Source: Oopsacas minuta
Lineage: Eukaryota > Porifera > Hexactinellida > Lyssacinosida > Leucopsacidae
Direction: 5' to 3'
Assembly (NCBI GenBank): GCA_024704765.1
Contig: JAKMXF010000323.1
Location: 248,001-312,000, forward strand
DNA length: 64,000 bases
This document shows positions 21,438-32,946 of this stretch, piece by piece; the first letter of the stretch is position 1; every line of letters begins with the position of its first letter. The notes under the pieces were generated by a model. That model was not told where the DNA came from. It did no database searches and saw only the letters and a program-made list of their open reading frames with translations. A program made the translations under genes and the position numbers.

Positions 21438-24280
21438 ATGGGCACCTGGAATGGATTCACTATTTGTTTTGTAATTTCAATTGTCAGTGCATATATCACT
21501 CTCAATGTAGAAACCGGCTTTGTAACTGAGTTTGATAGTAAATGGAATGACTGGAAATACGAGCAGAATAAGGAATACAAATCAAAAGAAGAGGAACTAG
21601 CTCGCAAGATTATCTTTATAGAAAATCTGCTTTACATAGACTCATTCAACAAAGAAGACCATTCATTTACGTTGGGTCTCAACCAATTTGCTGATCTAGT
21701 GAGTTAATTAAGTATTTCTAAAAATCTGGCCTATTAAATAAGCCCAAATACCGATACTATTAATACAGTAAAGTCTCATTTATACGAACACGGTTAAGAA
21801 CTAACTCCAGATAAGGAGTGCGAATTTTGGCAGTCCCCTGGTGTACGTATAACGAGAGGTTACTATACTATGTTTATTCTTATTATCACTGAGTATTAAT
21901 TAGTGTCCACTATGTAGACTAATTCTGAGTACAGAGAACAATACTTGAGTCCTATTAAAGATAGCGAACCTAGGTCAACCAATGGGACATTACAAATATT
22001 TGACTCGATAATTCCTAGTATTGACTGGAGGACTAAAGGCGCTGTCGGTGCGATAAAAAATCAGGTGAGTATGTTTATTATATAGAATGCAAGCCTAGAA
22101 ATATTGATAATTTACTGATTGGATGCTGCTTAAATATATAATTTAGTCATCAATTGTACTAAGCGTAAAATAAAAGCATAAGTTTGCCGGTTTTTCGGGG
22201 ACGAATTTTCAGTGCATAACAAAAAGGAGAATTGAAGATAGTGGTTAAATTCCAATAAATGGGATAAATGCATTAGAACCTGCCAAATTTTGGATTTTCT
22301 AGATTGGGTGCCAAATGCTATGGAGGAAGGATGTATTTCTAAGGCCACATCTAAATGACTCTGCCATTGTGGTTTTATGTCATGCCTGGCGAAATACACA
22401 GTGGAAAATCCCAAAGAGGGACAGCCTATAAACAGGTTGAATGTACGAATCTCATTCAACCGAAAGAGAATTGATAAATTGATAAACAAAATTTCAGATA
22501 AGAATAGCTTAATATGAAATTACCACTCAATTATTATATTCACGCGACGGAAATACCGCGAAGGGAATTAACGCTATTAATTAAAAATACTAAGATACAT
22601 GAATTAACGCAAGCAAATTCCCACACACTCACTCCCGCAAGGTACGCCCTTGGTGTCAATAAATACCCCCACACTATTCATTCGTATATATATATTATTT
22701 ATAGTATAACTGTAAATGTGGATGGGCTTTCAGCGCTACAGCTGCTCTGGAAGGTCAGAATGCGATCAAAACAGGTGGTTTTGAGGTTTTATCTGAACAG
22801 CAGCTACTTGATTGCTCACAAGGATATGGGAACAATGGGTGCTATGGAGGATCCGTTTATAATTCATATCGTTATTGGCAATATTACAGAGAAGAAAGAC
22901 AAAGTGCTTACCCATACGAAGCAAAAGTAAGTTTTTGAAGGAAGGTATATCAGTGTTATTTGTAGCTGCGCGACAGAATATACTCAACACTACGAGCCTC
23001 AAATTCTCGGAATAGTTAAATTTACTATCTTATTTTCAATTGGAACTTCCGAATTTGACTTTGAAATTCTGAGATATTGAATATCTTGTGTTTAACAACA
23101 AAATAAACATAATTCAGTAAAACCTGACTAAATATATGCATAGTAAATGAGGCGTTATTTTCATTAAAAATATTCTTCTATAGGGTGGTAATAAATTGTA
23201 TTCCCTTGTATTGGAGCATTTTTCTTGCCCCGGTGCTTATTCAGAGAAATACGGTAAACATCTGCATATTTAGTTTATTATCTTTGTGAATATAAAGTAA
23301 ACAATAATAAAATGTACTTAGGGATTTACTCTTAACTGTTAAAATGGGGTAACAAAGTATACTGAACCCGAATTTCGCACTTCCAAGGTAGTCATGTGTA
23401 AACAATTGTTGTTCTTATGGAAATATTCGAGGTACGAAGTGCAAAGTTAAATGCGAAACAGCTCGTTATCTCAAAATTTAAGTATAATTAAGGGTTAATT
23501 TTGACCCGGTTTATGAAATGACGATACATGAATGTAACTATATTAATTGCCTAAATGTTTTATCAAAAGAAGTAACATTGTTTAATTCGTAAACCATATT
23601 ACAACCATCTATGAAATTTTAAATAATTTAATATTCAGATCGCTAATCACGATGTCATAATTTGAATTGGGTCACATGAGACTAAGGGTGGCTCATTAGA
23701 AGCTATTTAGTGTTTTTAATGGATTATCATATCCGAAATCCCTAAGAAAGTACATCTACATTTTGGGCAAATACATTTTTTATAGGAAATTAACGCGATA
23801 GAGGGAAAATTTTTAAAAAGTGATCGTAAAAATATCCTTTTTGGCGCAAGATCGAAGATATCGATCATTATTATTAATTTACGATCGTGATCGAATGTTT
23901 AATTATTTTTTTTCTAGGTCGGAAGTTGTAGGTATGATCCCGGCAAAGGAATTGTAGATCCGATTAACTATTTTACATTCTTAAGTCGTGGTTGCTGTAC
24001 TTGTGTGATGTATGCCTTGTATTACAATGGACCTATTTCGGTTGGAATTGATGCATCACAACCATCCTTTCAATTCTACCGAGACGGATTATATACTGAC
24101 AATAATTGCAACAGGTATAACCTCAACCATGCAGTACTGATTAGCGCATACTACCAACCTGAGGACTACTATTGGGTGAAGAATAGCTACGGAAGTAGTT
24201 GGGGAATAGACGGAAACTTCAAGATTAAGCCTCTAACGAATATGTGTGGGATATGCCAACAAGGAAGCTATCCTGCTTAA
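21438..24280 (+). CDS. Cathepsin L-like papain-family protein with Gly at the catalytic Cys
   Basis: Exons 21438-21698, 21918-22064, 22705-22926 and 23918-24280 join in phase 0 at GT-AG sites and give 330 residues, normal for cathepsin L proenzymes. A hydrophobic signal peptide (residues ~1-22) is followed by an I29 prodomain with a complete ERFNIN pattern (E-ELA-R-KII-F-IE-N-LLY-I-DSF-N). The mature part starts near PSIDWRTKGAVGAIKNQ. The oxyanion Gln (136), catalytic His (281, in LNHAV) and Asn (299, in WVKNSYG) are present. The active-site block reads NCKCGWAFS where the family has GSCWAFS, so position 25 (papain numbering) is Gly, with a Cys one residue earlier. Hydrolysis by the usual thiolate is unlikely. 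Silicateins, sponge relatives, have Ser there; this is different. It could be an inactive binding protein. Introns 1 and 3 carry repeat insertions. Confidence 0.85.
21766..21864. mobile_element. Short Tigger/pogo-type MITE in cathepsin intron 1
   Basis: Begins TA|CAGTAAAGTCTCATTTATACG and ends with the imperfect mirror CGTATAACGAGAGGTTACTA. It is about 100 bp. A related fragment with the same ATACGAACACGGTTAAGAA core lies at about 24907-25035. Confidence 0.6.
23230..23463 (+). mobile_element. 5'-truncated Helitron-like fragment in cathepsin intron 3
   Basis: Shares the family core (GAATATAAAGTAAACAA, CCGAATTTCGCACTT) and ends GAAACAGCTCG followed by T, the same CTCG|T end as other copies. 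A GATCG-rich scrap at 23818-23897 sits between it and exon 4. Confidence 0.6.
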
Positions 24281-26408
24281 GTTGTGTATGTACGCTGTGT
24301 GAATAGTTAATGCATGTTGGTTAGATCTACTAGTGTGATAATTATTATTACTTTTGCTATAAGTTACTCCAGATAATTAAAGAATGAAATAGTATTTGCA
24401 CGTATAGCTTTAACTCGGAACAGTGTTCCTTCTAAGGACACCAGATCGCAGCCTCTTTCGGTGATCCATTCAATATATCTGCGATCTTCATTGTTTTTAC
24501 AAATATTCCGATTATTATGTTAGGATTATTTTAATGACTATTATGATTATTTGAAATTAATCCGTGAACTACGTAATATAACAATGACAGGAAACTACTA
24601 TATTTTTCATACTCACCAACCCCTTGTAACAGTTTCCCTGAATTGTTTTCTCAAAATCCCTGGAATTCTAATTTTACATTTAAATAATGTGACATTTTCC
24701 CTCGTTTATGTGGTAAAAATGCAAGAAATATCCAATAATCCTTCCGGATATAGCAATCTTCCCCAGATCATACGCCTTATCCCGAATAATCCAGGGATCT
24801 TCGAATGGTTGGCAAGTATGATTTTTGGACCAGGGATAAAGAAGAAGTCCACTGTCAATGATTCGAATTATATACATACGCATAACTCATATTATTAGAG
24901 ATTAAAGTAGAGTCTCGTTAATACGAACACGGTTAAGAAGTACAAATTTGTACTTTATCAGTCCCCTTCTATGTCTTTCAATGTAAATTAGTACGGATAA
25001 TACGTACTCCGGATAAGGAGTACAAATTTTGGCAGTGATGTAATGAATCACAATTTCCACATCTTGAAAATGTTTTTAGTTCGATAAAGACCTCATGTAA
25101 TCCCCTAATCTCTTAAAGGTATTGTAGCTAGGATACTCATTACCTTGCTCGTGGGTCTCATATCGTAAAGTAACTGAGACTCTGGTATATCATCAAACTA
25201 ACGTTTAGCTGCTAGTCTTTAGGAACTTAGGAACTCAATTTTACAATAAATAATAACTCATAAGTAACTAAAATTCACATACCAAAAATGGATGATTCAG
25301 AATAACAAGGTGATCTAAATTAAATCTATATTATTAACCAAGTTATTGTTCAAACGAATATTTTACCAAATTTCAAACAATTACAGATACATGAATTAAA
25401 TGGCAATTGTCATTGTGCAATCATTCTGTAATAAGGACTAAGATTAGTATGTAATATTATTAGATCACAGGTATACGAGACAGGCCTGGGGGAGCAAATT
25501 AAAAGTGCTCAGGAAAAATGCTGAGTATTCATAGCTGCCCCATAAAAATGTAGAGGACAAGCCAAAAAGTGGTCAGGCAATTAAGTTGATTAATGCTATG
25601 CTAAAAATTTCACACAAAAGCAGAATAATGAAGTAAGAGTGTGAAAATAGAAAAATTATATTTTGATTTGATTACACAAACACAATGATTATCAAAATCA
25701 TGTTACGTGAATAGAACTTGAAATCTTTGCAAATTTCTATGATAAATCACCGCACCGTGATAACAAGACACAAATATTTATTCAAACTTTCATATTGTCT
25801 ATGAACTGAGATAATGCTTTTACCCCTGAAATACCTCTGTACCCCCATTGCACCCCATCTTGCGATGCGCTAGCGCCGCCACTGCCCACCATAATAGTTC
25901 AATATTCTTCAATTCGTTATGAATTACTGTAATAACTTCAATTTCTCCAGAAAAATTAAAGTGTGAATCTCACATTGGATCAGTGAGACTTGACAACTAT
26001 GCCATAAGTTAATTGTTCTTGCCATGTTCTTGCTAAAGCCTAATCTAAGCATTTTGTCTGGAACACTGTGCAGGACCTTCCGACTGTCCAGATGCCAACT
26101 TTTACGCCTTACCCATGAGTCTGAGATGCCAACTTTTACGCCTTACCCATGAGTCTCACGCTTTTCAGAGATTAAAAAGTGAAATATCATGCTATTTTAT
26201 GATTCTCCGCTCTAACATTCGATGCTGGGATGCCAAATCTCACACCTTTGGAGAAGAAATCTTACGGGTTAGCATCTATGTGCATATAGTATATCACATT
26301 TCATGTAATCATTATGAACTAGGTAATATGCTCGAACCCATTCTATATGCTAGCAATCTAGTGTATTTTAACTAACTAAACACTTTAATTAATATCATAA
26401 GATACATA
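24281..26408. other. Gene-free stretch
   Basis: Contains the Tigger-type fragment near 24907-25035 and a 34-bp direct tandem duplication (26090-26123 and 26124-26156). Open frames here are short and show no domain. The region just before 26409 should hold the promoter of the NHL gene; no canonical TATA box can be assigned with confidence. Confidence 0.4.
26090..26156 (+). repeat. 34-bp tandem duplication
   Basis: AGATGCCAACTTTTACGCC and the following TTACCCATGAGTCT occur twice back to back without mismatch, about 250 bp upstream of the intact NHL gene. Confidence 0.85.
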
Positions 26409-27650
26409 ATGGCAACTGCAAATTACGAGTTGATAGAAGAAAATGGAGATTACTTTGAATTAGAATTGGGTCGAGTGAAAGAGAAAATACATACAGCATT
26501 TAATCAGTTAATTTCTGACTTGAGAAAGAGAGAAAGTGAACTGTTGAAAGAATTGAATGAGATCCTAGCTTCCTATCACTCTTATAAAAGTGAACATAAG
26601 AAACTGAGCAAGATGAAAGGAAGATTGGAAAATATAAAATCATTTCATAATAAGGAGTTAACTTCTTCAGGCCATAATGCTTTGAGAAAACAAATCCAGA
26701 AAACCATCGACAACAAACTAGGATCGTTTAAAATGCTAACACGCCCACGGGTAGTTAGTTTTGAATGCGATAGAGATATGGTGTTAGAGGAAGCGATCAA
26801 GTTATTCAGGTTGGTAGATAAGTTGCCAAGTAGGGTTGATTACACCAGCAAGAATCAACCAGAATTGAGCATTTGTGATAGAGGAAACGGAATTGATCAA
26901 CTTTACTGGCCACATGGTGTTGCAGTTGATATCAAAACTGGGAATATTTATGTAGTGAATTTATGGAGCAACAGTGTGAAAGTATTCGATTCTACTGGTA
27001 GGTATCTATTCAAATTTGGAGATGGTAAGGGCGAAGGAAAAATGAATAAACCAAGATATATATCAATCTTTGAGGAAATAGTCCTTATATCTCAAAGTAA
27101 CAACTGCATACTCAATTATCGACTAGATGGGAAATATATTTCGAGATTTGGTGAGTATGGAGAAGGAAAAATGGAATTTAACGTTCCCTCTGGTCTGGCA
27201 TTTAATGAATTGAATGAAGACATTTACATATGTGATTACTCTAACGATCGTATACAGATAATTACAAAAGAATTCCTATTCAAATCTCAGTTTGGTAAAT
27301 GTACACTTAAACAACCTCGTGACGTTAAACTTTCTGAAGAATATATTTATGTTCTTGATTCATCAAACCCCTGTATTCATATCTTTGACCATAATCATAT
27401 ACTTCAAAGTAGTGGAATATCTCTAGGACCGGGAATGCAAGTGATTAATCCACTTTATTTTTGGCTAGATTGTTCAAACAATATTCTAATTTCTGATTAT
27501 CAATCAAATTTCGTTGTCATCTTCAATCCTCAATTCGATTATATGCACAAAATTCAAGTCTCCGCCTCTCCTATGGGAATCACACTAGACAGCCAAGACA
27601 GAATGATAGTAGTATGTCAGGCGGAAAACAACTGTTTACAGATATTTTGA
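26409..27650 (+). CDS. Coiled-coil/NHL-repeat protein, intact
   Basis: A single-exon frame of 413 residues starting MATANYELIEENGDYF. Residues ~15-115 are Glu/Lys-rich with heptad spacing, a probable coiled coil for oligomerisation. Residues ~155-413 form an NHL propeller; repeat cores include VAVDIKTGNIYVVN, KVFDSTGRYLFKFG, LAFNELNEDIYICD, VKLSEEYIYVLDSSNPCI and ITLDSQDRMIVVC. It resembles the C-terminal half of TRIM2/TRIM3/TRIM71-type proteins, but no RING, B-box or filamin repeat precedes it, so ubiquitin ligase activity is not supported. No signal peptide or membrane segment is seen. At least six broken relatives lie in the same window and this is the only uninterrupted copy. Function is unknown; NHL propellers bind proteins or RNA. 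Confidence 0.88.
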   Translation: MATANYELIEENGDYFELELGRVKEKIHTAFNQLISDLRKRESELLKELNEILASYHSYKSEHKKLSKMKGRLENIKSFHNKELTSSGHNALRKQIQKTIDNKLGSFKMLTRPRVVSFECDRDMVLEEAIKLFRLVDKLPSRVDYTSKNQPELSICDRGNGIDQLYWPHGVAVDIKTGNIYVVNLWSNSVKVFDSTGRYLFKFGDGKGEGKMNKPRYISIFEEIVLISQSNNCILNYRLDGKYISRFGEYGEGKMEFNVPSGLAFNELNEDIYICDYSNDRIQIITKEFLFKSQFGKCTLKQPRDVKLSEEYIYVLDSSNPCIHIFDHNHILQSSGISLGPGMQVINPLYFWLDCSNNILISDYQSNFVVIFNPQFDYMHKIQVSASPMGITLDSQDRMIVVCQAENNCLQIF

Positions 27651-28440
27651 ATCTACAATTTAGGTGTATGTGTGCTTCATTCATGTTACTCTTATTTCTT
27701 TATCTTAATATCTACGACCAACTGAAGATCCATGGGAATGGTGGATATATCCTCCTCCAATGGGATATTCAGATTATCTGGAATGATCGTAGTATTGAAT
27801 TATTACGTTAATGCATGGGCCGGCAACCTTTTGAGCATGCGGGCCACATTGAGTCATTTACCTTACTACCCAGGGAGAACGCTCGACCGTCCTCTTGTTT
27901 AATTCCAATTGCTTTGTAGGTTCCTATTTTTGGTTTTATGGTATGTTAAAAAGACGCTATACTAATATTGATTTTAGTATTTTATTGTCAGACTGTGAGC
28001 ATTGAAAATAGATTGTGCACTATCAGCACAATACAGTAGATTGAACTAAGTTTTGAACGATTTTATTCACCACAAGGATTATGTTCCAAATTAATATTTG
28101 TTACAATGGATTTAAATTGAAAAGCGATATTTGAGAACAAAGAGAATTTGTACAACTATAACAGCGGGCCGGATAATCTTACCTCGCGGGCATGGGCGTA
28201 GCGCTGGGGAGGAGCCTGGCCAGCCAAAATTCTCAGTATGGCCCTACAAATATTTTGAATATTGTTATGAAATACCAGTATATATCCGTTTAATTATACA
28301 CTATAATTAACGAGAAGTATTTAGCAATAACGTTACCTAAGTTTCTACGATTATATAAGTACGTACTAACTATATAACTACTAACATATACATTACTCAA
28401 TCCCTGCAGCCTTGGTTATCTCAAGACATCTTCACCTCCT
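27651..28440. other. Gene-free stretch with hAT-like MITE borders
   Basis: GGGCCGGCAACCTTTTGAGC near 27818 and GCGGGCCGGATAATC near 28165 look like facing ends of a hAT-type MITE of about 350 bp. A second border (GGGCGTAGCGCTGGGG) follows at 28195. No coding sequence is recognised. Confidence 0.4.
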
Positions 28441-28454
28441 CCCTTCAAATCGGC

Positions 28455-29290
28455 GTCTTGTGGTGTTCGTTGCGTTGACTACTATATACATAACTGTCTG
28501 TACACCAAAAGGGACGTCTTCTCCTACGCTTAGATCTTATCACAGGAACTGTTTAAGCCCTTGGGCTAACCTCTATCGTTCCCCCTTGATTTGTACTTGA
28601 TTCCACTGTATCCTCCTGTGTTGCTTCGGTTTCATCAGGTTGTTCTTCTTTTTCTTCGGGAAGTAATTATGTTTCCCAGCTCGAGTAATCTCCTTACTGT
28701 TGGGGCAATTTCTTACACTTGTTCAGATGAATTACTTTACTTGCCCCACTTTCATTATTTATAAGCTGCATATTCAGACCCAAGGGCCAACGAAAAGCGG
28801 TGATAGAGTATCTTTTCGAGGTTGATTTTTCAATAAGACCCAGTCTCCTTCTCTAGTATCTGCCATTCCAGAACTCCGGTCGTAGTTCTGCTTCATTTTG
28901 GTCTGTGAGTTCTTAGTATTTCATTAGAAACTTCCCAGAGCTTCTCATTTCGTTGAACGGCAGATTTCACGTAGTCCTGAGGTCCGATATACTTTTTGGA
29001 ATGTTGAAAAGGTATCCATTTATTTGACGGTTTCGAATGAAAGGACTGGATCGACCTTTCTGATTGTCCGTCCCTCTCAAGGTAATATGTCGAAGAATGT
29101 ATCTTTTGAATTCCTAACCGTTTACATATCTCGGATCATTTGACCATCTGCTGCGTTCTCTTGATCCGACAATAATATATTGGGTGACCGCCACGGTTGA
29201 ACCACGCATTTTCTAGTGACTCATTTACCGAACCCGAATCCTTCTCCTTCATAGCCCAGGCTTCTACTTGCTTGGAAAAGAGATCAACTA
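28455..29290 (-). pseudogene. gypsy (Ty3) integrase remnant
   Basis: Read on the minus strand. From about 29290 down, pieces of an rve integrase appear in shifting frames: VDLFSKQVEAW, KRLGIQKIHSSTYY followed by DGQSERSIQSF, then the C-terminal KMKQNYDRS … GDWVLLKN and a basic tail (RSKRRRRRPFW). These match the core and tail of gypsy-group integrases. There are stops and frameshifts throughout, with no LTRs recognised nearby. Confidence 0.65.
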
Positions 29291-29329
29291 CCCTAACTTT
29301 CCTCATGTAAATACTCTAGTTAAGTTAAA

Positions 29330-30110
29330 TTCCTCTCTGGCCTTGAAAGTGACTATTTTCCCTTCCTCAAACAAGAGACTCATTCTTTCTGTGATACTGA
29401 AAAACATGATATTGTCCAAATGGACGAAATTCATGTTAAATCGGATATTTCATACATTGGTGTTAAGATATACAGGGCTAGTTTAACACCAGAAGATCCA
29501 ATCAAAATTGTATTCGCAATTATGGTGTATAGTCTACAGAAAAAATGGCCTTGTATTGTTCGTCTGTTGCCAGCGTATCTCTTTCAGCAGAAAACATATT
29601 TACGGTAGTTGTATCTTGTGTTCAAGATATTGAGTGTCGTGGCCTATTTGTAGATATTTTTCTACAGATAAGTATCCTCTCAATGTAAAATTATTCAAAC
29701 TCTTCTCTAAAAGTGGTAAGCTGGAAACTCAAGTTCCTCATCCTTCTAATCTAAATCGAATCTTATTTCTCACCTTTGATTTCGTTCATATATTAAAGAC
29801 AATACGAAATAACTGGTTAAATCTGAAGTCAAAGAGTATGAGCTTTATTTGCCCTAATTTTGAAGATATACGAACAGATTATTGTTCCTACTATTTGAGA
29901 ATGTGCTCAGCTTCTTTCCGCGATGTCCGCATCTTATATCGTTCTGAGAAAGAATATTTGGCAAAACTAGCTCCGCGGTTAACATTTAAAGCATGTTTTC
30001 CCTCTAGTTTAGAGCATCAGAATGTGAAACTAGTTTTAAAAGTCATACATTAATCTACACTATCTGTTCTAACTATTCAATGTGACCAACGTGTGTGGCT
30101 AACAAATTAA
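29330..30110 (+). pseudogene. P-type transposase fragment
   Basis: Two frames: 29420-29530 with VQMDEIHVKSDISYIG and FAIMVYSLQKKWPCIVRLL, then 29600-30053 with DIECRGLFVDIFSTDKYPLN, ILKTIRNNWLNLKS and LAKLAPRLTFKACFPSSLE. The same motifs in the same order occur in the P-type element at 59.2-62.8 kb (DEIHVKSEFTYIGG, STIVRLL, IICTDNYPMNVN, LAKLDPRLTAKAYWPSSLE), so both come from one family. The THAP domain and the C-terminus are absent. Confidence 0.75.
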
Positions 30111-30926
30111 ACACTTCAGATTTTCTCAGAATTATCTATTCTCTATGGAAAATGTTCAAAGCAAATATTCCATACAAGCATGCTCGTTTAAATGATCCAC
30201 CCGCTCAACTATTCAGTTTATAGATACATATATCAATACAAGAGAAATATCCCCACTGATATTTGGGTGAGATTCCATGATATCATAATTGTCAACAATT
30301 GAAAATTTCTATCCTTGAGATTGTTAAGTTTATTGTTATTTTTGCTAGTTATTTAGAAAAGAAATTTAAAATATCGATTAGTATTACGATTTTAGCTAAC
30401 ATAATGACCTAACACTGCACTGTTCTTTTCGTGATAACTTCACGGTTATAACATTAAATTTTAAAGTGAGACTCGGGTGAAATCCGTGAGACCTAACACA
30501 CATGTACTATAAAGATGCGAGCGTTTTACCAGAAGGATCATGCCCCTGGGCAGGAGATTTGACCAGGGGGACATTGTTCCCCCCGTGGCGACGTCGCTAT
30601 GGACTTTACTAAACTTCTTTAACAAGTTAGCAAATTATGTCTACTCCGGAGCAGACTAAACAAATGTATAATATTGATATTGAATGTTAATCATTGTAGT
30701 GTCGAATGACATCTAAATGCAGGGTTTCCGTGGGAATGAAAATTCAATAACCATTTCAATCCCATTCCCACAGGATTCCAATTGAATTCCAATGCCCTAT
30801 TAAGTGATGTATGTGTCAATTGACAACTATCTTACTGTAACTTTATGCTTGCTATTTTGGTGAGAGCTATACATACAGAATATATTGATTATATTAGATA
30901 TCTTATTTGTTTAGAGAACTAAGGTA
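30111..30926. other. Gene-free stretch
   Basis: CAGGGGGACA/GTTCCCCCC and GCAGGGTTTCCGTGGG borders (near 30570 and 30720) look like ends of hAT-type MITEs. The sequence from about 30880 to the NHL pseudogene start is shared with 34415-34458. Confidence 0.4.
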
Positions 30927-31905
30927 ATGGCTACAGCTAATACTATTGGAAGAAGACAATTTCGAGTTGGAATTGACTCGAATAAGTATCAATAATATGT
31001 TGAGGAAATGAAAAGGATTGATTTATTTATGCAAGAAATAAACAACCTCTAGTGAGTGTTTGTAATGAAGGAACTGGAAATGAACGATATGGCTATCCAC
31101 TTGATGTTACAATAGATCACCAAACAGAAAATCTATATTATTAAATCACAATTGTTGTCTGTTTGTCTGTTTGTTTGTTTGTTAGTCAGTTGTCAAGGAA
31201 AGGATTTACGATATGCAATTTGAAATTGTCGCATAACTATGTATTTATTGTGTTTATCAAGGAAGTAAATAGAATTCAATAAAACTTTACTAAATATATC
31301 GAACATGCTGAATCCGAATTTCGCACTTTGGAATAATCATATGTAAACTTATTGTTGTTTTTATGAATATAGAGTAAACAAATTTCAAAATGGAGGTAGA
31401 ATCATACTTTCAACGACTATACTGGTATACTTGAATATGCTTAGTCTGAATATTGTAAACAAGAGCGATATTATTAAATCTCAATTGTTGTTTGCCTGTT
31501 TGTTTGTCCGTTGAAAACTTGAAGGCGCAATGTGCCGAGTTCATCGCGAAGCGACGAGCCAAAGGCTCGTATTTATATAACTGATAATCAATTGAATAAT
31601 TGTGTTGAAGTATTTGACAGTACTGCTAAGTATATATTCAACTTTGGAGATAGCAGAGGAGAGATGTACCATCCGACAGGTTTAGCTATTCGTGAAATAG
31701 GATTCTTATATCTCAAACTGGTAACTGTATCCTGAATTATGAACTAGATCGACATTTTATTTCCAAAAATGGTAAATATGGAAACAGAGAAATAGAATTC
31801 AGCTATTCATTCGGTATAACAATCAGTGAATCTAACGAAGATATTTTATTTGTGACAGTATTAACAATAGAGTTCAGATACTCTCCAAAGACATTCTCAA
31901 ATCTC
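30927..31905 (+). pseudogene. NHL pseudogene A, interrupted by a Helitron-like element
   Basis: Starts ATGGCTACAGCTAAT like its relatives. After about 25 codons it jumps from the FELELTRIS region directly to the sequence before the first NHL repeat, losing most of the coiled coil. It has several frameshifts. At 31131/31132 a 438-bp element enters the third codon row of an NHL repeat, and homology resumes at 31570 (ITDNQLNNCVEVFDSTAKY) to about 31905. It is non-functional. Confidence 0.85.
31132..31569 (+). mobile_element. Helitron-like non-autonomous element, 438 bp
   Basis: 5' end TCTATATTATTAAATCAC, then TTGTCTGTTTGTCTG-type repeats; 3' end GACGAGCCAAAGGCTCG, a short hairpin ending CTCG. 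It lies between A and T with no target duplication. Removing it restores the NHL coding sequence GAAAA|TATTTATATA, in agreement with sister copies. A degenerate second 5'-like end is visible near 31470. The A|T target, TC start and 3' hairpin are Helitron features; CTCG instead of CTRR at the 3' end is unusual. Confidence 0.75.
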
Positions 31906-32072
31906 AATGTATTATTCTGAGATTGATTAAGATTGAATTTCAAGTGAATTTTGAGTCATTAGCATTCAAACAAAATAATTCTAACATAATTTATATAAAA
32001 TATTGTCTCCAAAGTCATGCAACTTTAATTGCATTATTTCAATAAATAAATACTGACAATCGGCACTGATAA

Positions 32073-32659
32073 TCTATATTATTCAAACGCAATTAATCTG
32101 TATGCATATATTTGCTTGTGTCCAAAATTGATTGAAGAAAGTGGAAGACCCAGGGCTGATTCTTGGCACACAGGATCATTTGAGGCCTGGCTCGGACAAT
32201 TTCGAGTCTTGGACGAAAATTATGATGTCTTTGTCACCTATTAGGAATTTCAAAAATCACATTATTAGACACTGCTCAGCTAATATACGTGATTAAAGTT
32301 TGAAATTTGAATCACAGTTATACCCCTCAATATGGCACACCTACCGACCTCATCATTTTGGCCAATTTCGTATAATTTCCAGAAATTTTTAATGCCCGAT
32401 GTACGGAGTGCCGAGATTACTAACCAAAAGCGAGACAGCATCTCCAGTGCCACCACAGAAGGCCATTAAATGTAATTTGGATGGACCATGGGTAATAAAA
32501 TCTTAAAATTTCTGTTATATTATATCCCCGAGGCATGAAGTGCTGAGTTTATTCCGTCTTCTAGCGACAAATAACACTGTAAAATTTAGCTGTTTGATAC
32601 TTAAGCTAACCTGGTACACTAAGCTGTCGCGTAGCGACCTAGCAAGCGAAGCGCGCTAG
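32073..32659 (+). mobile_element. Helitron-like non-autonomous element with CTAG end
   Basis: Begins TCTATATTATTCAAACGC after an A and ends CTAGCAAGCGAAGCGCGCTAG before a T. The 5' TC, 3' CTAG, terminal hairpin and A|T target are textbook for Helitrons. 587 bp with no coding capacity. The interior differs from the other copies, so it is a second subfamily. Confidence 0.75.
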
Positions 32660-32946
32660 TAACTTTCAATTTTGGTATTATGGATATACGATCAGGTGAT
32701 AGGAGCGAGGAATTTTAAGTGGATCATTAATTCGTGATCTTAGTTACTATCGTATATGTGTACAACGTAAACAAATTTAAGTGCCAAATTTCTGGAATGA
32801 TGGATTAAGCATTAAGCACTACTAGATAGTGGGGAGGAGGAAAAAAGTAAAGGCTTTGGGAAGATTCACTATCATAAACATGACAAACACACTTGGCCGA
32901 TTACAGAATGAATTGGGAAAATCAAAGTAGAATACATTGAATAGTA
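32660..32946. other. Spacer between Helitron-like element and NHL pseudogene B
   Basis: AT-rich; nothing recognised. Confidence 0.4.

Noticed and set aside
22514-22930. 138-codon plus-strand frame overlapping cathepsin exon 3
   Set aside because: It reads the intron and exon 3 in the wrong frame; the phase-0 exon encodes the protease block.
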